From CAHJXF01 sp039936235 (GTDB lineage: Bacteria; Pseudomonadota; Gammaproteobacteria; Burkholderiales; Burkholderiaceae_D), in the NCBI GenBank assembly GCA_039936235.1, contig JBDTIS010000028.1, positions 1 through 11,072 of the forward strand: a DNA stretch of 11,072 nucleotides, in the 5' to 3' direction. The first letter of the stretch is position 1, and each line of letters opens with the position of its first letter. This document shows, in pieces, positions 6,565-11,072 of this stretch. The notes below the pieces were generated by a model. The model worked only from the letters and a program-made list of their open reading frames with translations, searched no databases and had not been told where the DNA came from. A program made the position numbers and the translations under genes.

Positions 6565-7362
6565 ATGAACCGAATCGCGCTCGGCATTCAGTACGACGGC
6601 AGCGACTGGCACGGCTGGCAATCGCAGCCGCATCGCGAGACCGTGCAGGACGCGCTCGAGGTCGCGTTGACGCGCTTCGCCGACCATCCGATCCGGGTCG
6701 CGTGTGCGGGTCGTACCGACGCCGGCGTCCACGCGCTCGGCCAGGTGATCCACTTCGATACCGGTGCGACGCGCACGCTGCAGGGGTGGGTTCGCGGCAT
6801 CAACGCGCTGCTGCCGGCGTCGATCGCGGTCGGCTGGTCGGCCGAGGTCGACGGCCGCTTCGACGCGCGCTTCGACGCGATCGCACGGACCTATCGCTAC
6901 CTCCTGCTGGTGCAGCCGCAACGCTCGCCGCACTGGGTCGGCCGCGCGGGGTGGATCCACGCGCCGCTCGACGTCGACGCGATGAACACGGCCGCGAAGG
7001 CGTTGATCGGCACGCACGATTTCTCGACCTTCCGCAGCGCCGAATGTCAGGCGCGTTCACCGATCAAGACGATGTCGATCGCGACGGTCAGGCGCGACGG
7101 CGACTTCGTGCTGCTGACCTTCAAGGCCAGCGCGTTCGTGCAGCACATGGTTCGCAACCTCACCGGAGCGCTCGTCGCGATCGGTCGCGGGACGAAGAAC
7201 CCGTCGTGGATCTCCGAACTGCTCGAAGGCCGCGATCGCGCGCGTTCCGCGCCGACCTTCATGCCGGACGGGCTGTATCTGGCGCGGGTCGACTATCCGG
7301 ACCGGATCGCGTTGCCGGAGCCGCCGTCGTTCGCGGCCATCCACGCCGGCTTCGCTATATGA
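6565..7362 (+). CDS. truA: tRNA pseudouridine(38-40) synthase
   Basis: TruA isomerises uridines at positions 38-40 in the anticodon stem-loop of many tRNAs; it acts as a cytosolic dimer. The 265 residues fit the family (270 in E. coli). The catalytic aspartate is Asp52 in AGRTDAGVHALGQV. Other conserved segments are YDGSDWHGWQSQP (10-22), the R-x-Y-R-Y-L-L-L strand (about residues 109-116), HDFSTFRSAECQA, and VQHMVRNLTGALVAIGRG near the C-terminal third. ATG at 6565 gives the standard N-terminus; its ribosome-binding sequence is weak (AGG at 6553-6555, nine bases away) and directly follows palindrome B. The stop overlaps the trpF start by four bases (ATGA, 7359-7362). Linkage to trp genes is conserved in beta and some gamma proteobacteria and is likely positional rather than functional. 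Confidence 0.97.
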   Translation: MNRIALGIQYDGSDWHGWQSQPHRETVQDALEVALTRFADHPIRVACAGRTDAGVHALGQVIHFDTGATRTLQGWVRGINALLPASIAVGWSAEVDGRFDARFDAIARTYRYLLLVQPQRSPHWVGRAGWIHAPLDVDAMNTAAKALIGTHDFSTFRSAECQARSPIKTMSIATVRRDGDFVLLTFKASAFVQHMVRNLTGALVAIGRGTKNPSWISELLEGRDRARSAPTFMPDGLYLARVDYPDRIALPEPPSFAAIHAGFAI

Positions 7363-8036
7363 ACTTCATGGACCCGACCGTCATCGTGGACGGCCACACG
7401 CGCATCAAGCTGTGCGGAATGACGCGCGAGGAGGACGTCGACGCGGCGGTCGCACTCGGGGTCGACGCGCTCGGCTTCGTGTTCTGGGAGCCGAGCCCGC
7501 GTTTCGTGTCCATCGAACGTGCGGTCGCCCTCGTCGCGCGCGTGCCGCCGACGATCACCGCGGTCGGTCTGTTCGTCGACGCGTCGCGCGCCGAGATCGA
7601 TGCGTTCCTCGATCGCGTGCCGTTGACGCTGCTGCAATTCCACGGGGACGAGCTTCCCGCCGACTGCGCCGGCTACCGCGTGCCGTTCATCAAGGCGGCC
7701 CGGGTTACGCCGTCGCTCGATTTGATAGACTTCGCGGCTTCGTATCCGGAAGCGCAGGCATTGCTCCTCGATACCCATACCGTCGGCTACGGCGGTTCCG
7801 GAAAGGTTTTCGATTGGTCTCTCGTTCCTCATGCTCTGATCGGTCCCGCCGCCGCGCGTCGGGTCGTTTTGAGTGGTGGCTTGAACGCAGCAAACGTCGC
7901 TGACGCGATCGCTCGCGTACGCCCGTGGGCCGTCGATACGTCGTCCGGTATCGAGAAGGCCAGGGGCATCAAGGATCCGGACGCGATGCGCGACTTCGTC
8001 GCTGCGGTCCGATCAGCCGATCGATCAAGACCATAG
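7359..8036 (+). CDS. trpF: phosphoribosylanthranilate isomerase
   Basis: TrpF converts N-(5'-phosphoribosyl)anthranilate to the carboxyphenylamino-deoxyribulose phosphate, the third step of tryptophan synthesis. It is a stand-alone 225-residue TIM barrel, not fused to TrpC as in E. coli. The catalytic cysteine is Cys19 in IKLCGMTREEDV and the catalytic aspartate is Asp138 in LLLDTHTVGYGGSGK. LQFHGDE (92-98) and LSGGLNAANV (171-180) with DTSSGIE (193-199) form the substrate phosphate site. The start at 7359 overlaps the truA stop as ATGA, with no good ribosome-binding sequence before it, so re-initiation after truA is likely. An in-frame ATG at 7368 is an alternative that would drop three residues. 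Codons around 7800-7910 end in T more often than those of the neighbours, with slightly lower GC; no frameshift is seen. Confidence 0.96.
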   Translation: MNFMDPTVIVDGHTRIKLCGMTREEDVDAAVALGVDALGFVFWEPSPRFVSIERAVALVARVPPTITAVGLFVDASRAEIDAFLDRVPLTLLQFHGDELPADCAGYRVPFIKAARVTPSLDLIDFAASYPEAQALLLDTHTVGYGGSGKVFDWSLVPHALIGPAAARRVVLSGGLNAANVADAIARVRPWAVDTSSGIEKARGIKDPDAMRDFVAAVRSADRSRP

Positions 8037-8046
8037 GTTGACCCAC

Positions 8047-9324
8047 ATGAGCATGACTACGATGGCCGCGCTGCACGCGGCGCGCAGCGCATTGGACGAG
8101 GCGGTGCACAGGACGCCCGCGCGATTCGACTTCTCGGCGACCGCCCGTCCGGACGCACGCGGACACTTCGGCCCTTATGGCGGCCGCTTCGTTTCCGAGA
8201 CGCTGATGCAGGCGCTCGACGAACTCGATGCCGCCTATGCGCACTACCGCGACGATCCCGACTTCGTCGCCGACATCGAAAGCGAACTCGCGCACTTCGT
8301 CGGCCGGCCGAGTCCGATCTATCACGCGAAGCGCTGGAGCGAGAAGCTCGGCGGTGCGCAGATCTACCTGAAGCGCGAGGACTTGAACCACACCGGCGCC
8401 CACAAGATCAACAACACGATCGGCCAGGCGCTGCTCGCGCGACGGATGGGCAAGCCGCGCGTGATCGCCGAGACCGGCGCCGGACAGCACGGTGTCGCGA
8501 CGGCCACGGTCGCCGCGCGCTTCGGGATGGAATGCGTGGTCTACATGGGCAGCGAAGACGTGGCGCGCCAGTCGGCCAACGTGCTGCGGATGAACCTGCT
8601 CGGCGCGCGCGTCGTGCCGGTGGAGTCGGGCTCGAAAACACTGAAGGACGCGCTCAACGAGGCGATGCGCGACTGGGTCACGAACGTCGGCGACACGTTC
8701 TACATCATCGGCACGGTGGCAGGACCGCATCCGTATCCGATGATGGTGCGCGACTTCAACGCGGTCGTCGGACGCGAGTGCCGCTGGCAGATGCCGCAGC
8801 GCGCCGGTCGCCAGCCGGACGCGATCGTCGCCTGCGTCGGCGGCGGCAGCAACGCGATGGGCATCTTCCACGATTACGTGAACGACCCGTCGGTGCGGCT
8901 GATCGGCGTCGAGGCGGCCGGCGACGGGCTCGACACCGGTCGCCACGCGGCCAGCCTCCAGCGCGGTCTGCCCGGTGTACTCCACGGCAACCGTACCTAC
9001 ATCCTGCAGGACGACAACGGCCAGATCACCGAGACGCATTCGATCTCGGCGGGGCTCGACTATCCGGGTGTCGGCCCCGAGCATGCGTGGCTGAAGGACA
9101 TCGGCCGCGCCGAGTACGTCGGTGCGACCGACGTCGAGGCGCTGGCCGCCTTCCACGACTGCTGTCGGATCGAAGGGATCATCCCGGCGCTCGAGTCCAG
9201 CCATGCGCTGGCGTACGCGGCGAAGCTCGCGCCGACGATGGACCGCGACCGGATCATCCTGGTGAACCTGTCCGGTCGCGGCGACAAGGATCTGCACATC
9301 GTGTCCGCGGCGGGGGCGCCGTGA
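8047..9324 (+). CDS. trpB: tryptophan synthase beta subunit
   Basis: TrpB is the pyridoxal-phosphate subunit of tryptophan synthase, joining indole and serine; it works as an alpha2-beta2 complex with TrpA, which channels indole to it. The protein is 425 residues with ATG at 8047, about 30 longer at the N-terminus than the enteric form, which begins near the motif seen here as DARGHFGPYGGRFVSETL (36-53). The cofactor lysine is Lys120 in HTGAHKINN, the catalytic glutamate is Glu142 in AETGAGQHG, and the phosphate loop is GGGSNA (265-270). The start is somewhat open: TTG at 8038 and ATGs at 8053 and 8062 are in frame. AGG at 8035-8037 is nine bases before 8047, which favours it. It follows trpF by ten bases and overlaps trpA by four. 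This is the ordinary TrpB1 form and is followed by trpA as expected. Confidence 0.97.
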   Translation: MSMTTMAALHAARSALDEAVHRTPARFDFSATARPDARGHFGPYGGRFVSETLMQALDELDAAYAHYRDDPDFVADIESELAHFVGRPSPIYHAKRWSEKLGGAQIYLKREDLNHTGAHKINNTIGQALLARRMGKPRVIAETGAGQHGVATATVAARFGMECVVYMGSEDVARQSANVLRMNLLGARVVPVESGSKTLKDALNEAMRDWVTNVGDTFYIIGTVAGPHPYPMMVRDFNAVVGRECRWQMPQRAGRQPDAIVACVGGGSNAMGIFHDYVNDPSVRLIGVEAAGDGLDTGRHAASLQRGLPGVLHGNRTYILQDDNGQITETHSISAGLDYPGVGPEHAWLKDIGRAEYVGATDVEALAAFHDCCRIEGIIPALESSHALAYAAKLAPTMDRDRIILVNLSGRGDKDLHIVSAAGAP

Positions 9325-10157
9325 GCGGCTCCCGCATCGATGCGCGCTTCGATCGGCTGAAGACCGAAGGCCGCACGGCGCTGATCCCGTACATCGCGGC
9401 TGGTGATCCATCGGCCGCGACCACGATCGCGCTGATGCACGCACTGGTCCGCGGCGGTGCCGACATCGTCGAACTCGGTGTCCCGTTCTCCGACCCGTCG
9501 GCCGACGGGCCGGTGATCCAGCGCGCGACCGAACGGGCCATCCGCAACGGCGTCGGTCTCGCAGCCACCCTCGACTGCGTGGCCGCCTTTCGCGCCGACG
9601 ACACGACGACGCCGGTCGTGCTGATGGGTTACGCGAATCCGTTCGAGCTGATGGCGATGCGGCTGGGGGGGCTCGATCCGCTGGCCGAGCGCGTGCAGGC
9701 GGTCGGGGTCGATGGCGTGCTCGTCGTCGATTACCCGCCGGAGGAGTCGATCCCGTTCGCCGACGCATTGAAACGGGTCGGCATCGCAGCGATCTACCTG
9801 CTCGCGCCGACGTCCACCGATGCGCGCATCGAGGCGGTCGCCCGTGCCGCTTCCGGCTATATCTACTATGTGAGCCTCAAGGGCATCACCGGTTCGGCCG
9901 CCCTGGACGTCGCATCGATCGCCGACAAGCTGCCGCTGATCCGCGCGCAGAGCGACGTCCCGATCGGCGTCGGCTTCGGCATTCGCGATGCGGCCAGCGC
10001 GTGTGCCGTCGCCGCGCTCGCGGATGCCGTCGTGATCGGAAGTCGTATCATCGAGGCGGTCGAGACGGCGCCGGCGGGCTCAGAGGTCGCGGTCGTGGAG
10101 ACTTTCATCCGCGGCGTCCGCGAGGCGCTCGATGCTCGCACGAGGGCGCCCGGATGA
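9321..10157 (+). CDS. trpA: tryptophan synthase alpha subunit
   Basis: TrpA cleaves indole-3-glycerol phosphate to indole and glyceraldehyde-3-phosphate and passes indole to TrpB. It has 278 residues, a normal length. Catalytic residues are Glu51 in IVELGVPFSDP and Asp62 in SADGPVIQ; GFGIRDA and VVIGSRI near the C-terminus bind the phosphate. The start is GTG at 9321, overlapping the trpB stop as GTGA, with a G-rich stretch at 9312-9316 as a ribosome-binding candidate; this is standard tight coupling that keeps the subunits balanced. In Burkholderia a DNA methyltransferase gene often separates trpB from trpA; it is absent here. A run of seven Gs (9665-9671) encodes part of L115-G116-G117, in a stretch after MGYANP that looks a few residues longer than in remembered relatives; the frame is intact. 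The stop overlaps a mini-ORF start as ATGA. Confidence 0.96.
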   Translation: MSGSRIDARFDRLKTEGRTALIPYIAAGDPSAATTIALMHALVRGGADIVELGVPFSDPSADGPVIQRATERAIRNGVGLAATLDCVAAFRADDTTTPVVLMGYANPFELMAMRLGGLDPLAERVQAVGVDGVLVVDYPPEESIPFADALKRVGIAAIYLLAPTSTDARIEAVARAASGYIYYVSLKGITGSAALDVASIADKLPLIRAQSDVPIGVGFGIRDAASACAVAALADAVVIGSRIIEAVETAPAGSEVAVVETFIRGVREALDARTRAPG

Positions 10158-10183
10158 ATGCGGAAGCACACGAATTCGAATAA
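10154..10183 (+). other. nine-codon mini-ORF bridging trpA and accD
   Basis: ATG at 10154 overlaps the trpA TGA stop as ATGA and opens a frame of nine codons (MNAEAHEFE) ending in TAA at 10181-10183. That stop runs into the AAGGGA ribosome-binding sequence of accD. A ribosome finishing trpA could re-initiate here and end exactly on the accD binding site. It is far too short to call a protein gene on sequence alone, and a chance overlap is quite possible; it is recorded as a possible coupling device. Confidence 0.2.
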
Positions 10184-10187
10184 GGGA
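10182..10187 (+). promoter_or_regulatory. ribosome-binding site of accD
   Basis: AAGGGA ends five bases before the accD ATG at 10193. It overlaps the last two bases of the mini-ORF stop codon, which is why it is listed separately. Confidence 0.7.
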
Positions 10188-10192
10188 CTTTC

Positions 10193-11062
10193 ATGAGCTG
10201 GATCGAGAAGCTGCTTCCCCCGCGGATTCAACGCAACGACGGCGCGCAACGCCGCATTCCCGAAGGGCTGTGGGTCAAGTGCTCGCACTGCGAATCGGTA
10301 CTGTACAAGACCGATCTCGCGCAGAACTGCATGGTCTGTCCGAAATGCGATCACCACATGCGGATGGGCGCGCGTGAACGGATCGATGCGCTGCTGGACC
10401 CCGAAGGCCGCTTCGAGATCGCGCGCGACACGCTGCCGATCGACACACTCAAGTTCAAGGACAGCAAGAAGTATCCCGACCGCCTGAAGGACGCGATGGA
10501 GGCCACCGGCGAGACCGATGCACTCGTCGTGATGGGAGGCTCGATCCACACCGTGCCGGTCGTCGCCGCGGTGTTCGAATTCGGTTTCATGGGCGGCTCG
10601 ATGGGATCGGTCGTCGGCGAGCGCTTCTCGCGCGGCGTTCAGACGGCGATCGAACAAAAGGTCCCGTTCATCTGCGTCACGGCCACCGGCGGCGCGCGGA
10701 TGCAGGAAGGCCTGCTGTCGTTGATGCAGATGGCCAAGACGACCGGCATGCTGACCAAGCTGTCCGCGGCGAAGCTGCCTTTCATCAGCGTGCTGACCGA
10801 TCCGACGATGGGCGGCGTGTCTGCGAGCTTCGCGTTCATGGGCGACGTCGTGATGGCCGAGCCGAACGCGCTGATCGGCTTCGCCGGCCCGCGGGTGATC
10901 GAACAGACCGTCCGCGAGAAGCTGCCCGAAGGCTTCCAGCGCGCCGAGTTCCTGCTGACGAAGGGCGCGATCGACATGATCGTCGACCGCCGCAAGATGC
11001 GCGACGAGATCGCGCGGTTGCTGGCGCTGCTGCTCAGGCAGCCGTCGGACGTCGTCGCCTGA
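10193..11062 (+). CDS. accD: acetyl-CoA carboxylase carboxyltransferase beta subunit
   Basis: AccD pairs with AccA in the carboxyltransferase that moves the carboxyl group from biotin on AccB to acetyl-CoA, making malonyl-CoA for fatty-acid synthesis in the cytosol. The 289 residues are the usual size. The N-terminal zinc ribbon has Cys30, Cys33, Cys49 and Cys52 (VKCSHC and VCPKCDHHM); Cys46 is an extra nearby cysteine. The crotonase-like core has TATGGARMQEG (about residues 160-170), TDPTMGGVSASFAFMGD and GFAGPRVIEQT, which bind acyl-CoA and the oxyanion. ATG at 10193 is set by AAGGGA five bases upstream and the MSWIEKLLPP start common in Betaproteobacteria. It lies 35 bases after trpA and is probably co-transcribed with it. 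folC usually follows in this locus, but the window ends ten bases after the stop. Confidence 0.97.
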   Translation: MSWIEKLLPPRIQRNDGAQRRIPEGLWVKCSHCESVLYKTDLAQNCMVCPKCDHHMRMGARERIDALLDPEGRFEIARDTLPIDTLKFKDSKKYPDRLKDAMEATGETDALVVMGGSIHTVPVVAAVFEFGFMGGSMGSVVGERFSRGVQTAIEQKVPFICVTATGGARMQEGLLSLMQMAKTTGMLTKLSAAKLPFISVLTDPTMGGVSASFAFMGDVVMAEPNALIGFAGPRVIEQTVREKLPEGFQRAEFLLTKGAIDMIVDRRKMRDEIARLLALLLRQPSDVVA

Positions 11063-11070
11063 AGGCGACG
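11053..11070 (+). terminator. hairpin around the accD stop codon, possible terminator cut by the window end
   Basis: CGTCGCCT (11053-11060) and AGGCGACG (11063-11070) are perfect reverse complements separated only by GA; with a realistic loop the stem is about six to seven GC-rich pairs. The TGA stop of accD lies at the tip. The next two bases, the last in the window, are TT, which could be the start of a T-run. A terminator is therefore possible but unproven. Confidence 0.4.
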
Positions 11071-11072
11071 TT

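Noticed and set aside
4779..6587. Open frame of 602 codons on the - strand opposite fimV
   Set aside because: Translation is Arg-rich and low in complexity, shows no domain, and is explained by the codon bias of fimV on the other strand.
7300..7362. A trp leader peptide or attenuator upstream of trpF
   Set aside because: truA runs right into trpF with a four-base overlap, leaving no leader; no tandem Trp codons or alternate hairpins were seen.
8038..8046. TTG at 8038 as the trpB start
   Set aside because: It is one base after the only plausible ribosome-binding bases (AGG, 8035-8037); the ATG at 8047 is correctly spaced from them.
7969..9768. Open frame of 599 codons on the - strand opposite trpB and trpA
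   Set aside because: Same shadow effect; the sense strand encodes two complete enzymes with all catalytic residues.
1..11072. A novel defence, mobile or secondary-metabolite system
   Set aside because: Every sizeable coding stretch is accounted for by known housekeeping genes; no transposase, integrase, direct-repeat array, tRNA or rRNA was seen.

Overview
This window reads as a housekeeping biosynthetic locus from a GC-rich proteobacterium. All ten recognisable genes lie on the + strand: leuC (3' end only), leuD, leuB, asd, fimV, truA, trpF, trpB, trpA and accD. From general knowledge of these genomes, this order is typical of Betaproteobacteria. Pseudomonads share the leu-asd-fimV-truA-trpF-accD backbone but do not normally carry trpBA here. 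Burkholderiales or a close relative is the best guess; genus cannot be told from the sequence alone. Base composition is about two-thirds G+C by eye and codons mostly end in G or C, which leaves long open frames on the opposite strand.

Positions 1-2133 hold the leucine branch. LeuC and LeuD are the two subunits of isopropylmalate isomerase and overlap by one base. LeuB follows after a 77-base gap with two hairpins and uses a TTG start. A 65-base imperfect inverted repeat (about 2131-2195) begins on the leuB stop codon and resembles a dispersed palindromic repeat family. Asd (2239-3366) makes aspartate semialdehyde for the lysine/diaminopimelate, threonine and methionine pathways. A 254-base gap then precedes fimV, with a tetraloop hairpin and one weak promoter candidate.

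Positions 3621-6494 encode a 957-residue FimV/HubP-type protein: signal peptide, LysM-like FimV core, coiled coil, Ala/Pro-rich linker, one membrane span, a TPR-like cytoplasmic region, an acidic disordered stretch and the conserved C-terminal FimV domain. It is the only non-enzyme here.

Positions 6565-11062 look like one closely packed unit. TruA (tRNA pseudouridine synthase) overlaps trpF by four bases, trpB follows after ten bases, trpB overlaps trpA by four bases, and accD (carboxyltransferase beta subunit of acetyl-CoA carboxylase) starts 35 bases after trpA. TrpF, TrpB and TrpA catalyse the phosphoribosylanthranilate isomerase and tryptophan synthase steps; trpE, trpG, trpD and trpC are not in the window. 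A hairpin built around the accD stop codon may begin a terminator, but the window ends there.

No novel multi-gene system, mobile element, CRISPR array, tRNA or rRNA was found. The points worth following are non-coding: the inverted repeat at the leuB stop, and two palindromes with the same seven-base arms just upstream of leuB and truA. Smaller points are a LysM deviation and repeated acidic motifs in FimV, a G7 tract in trpA, and a nine-codon mini-ORF between trpA and accD.
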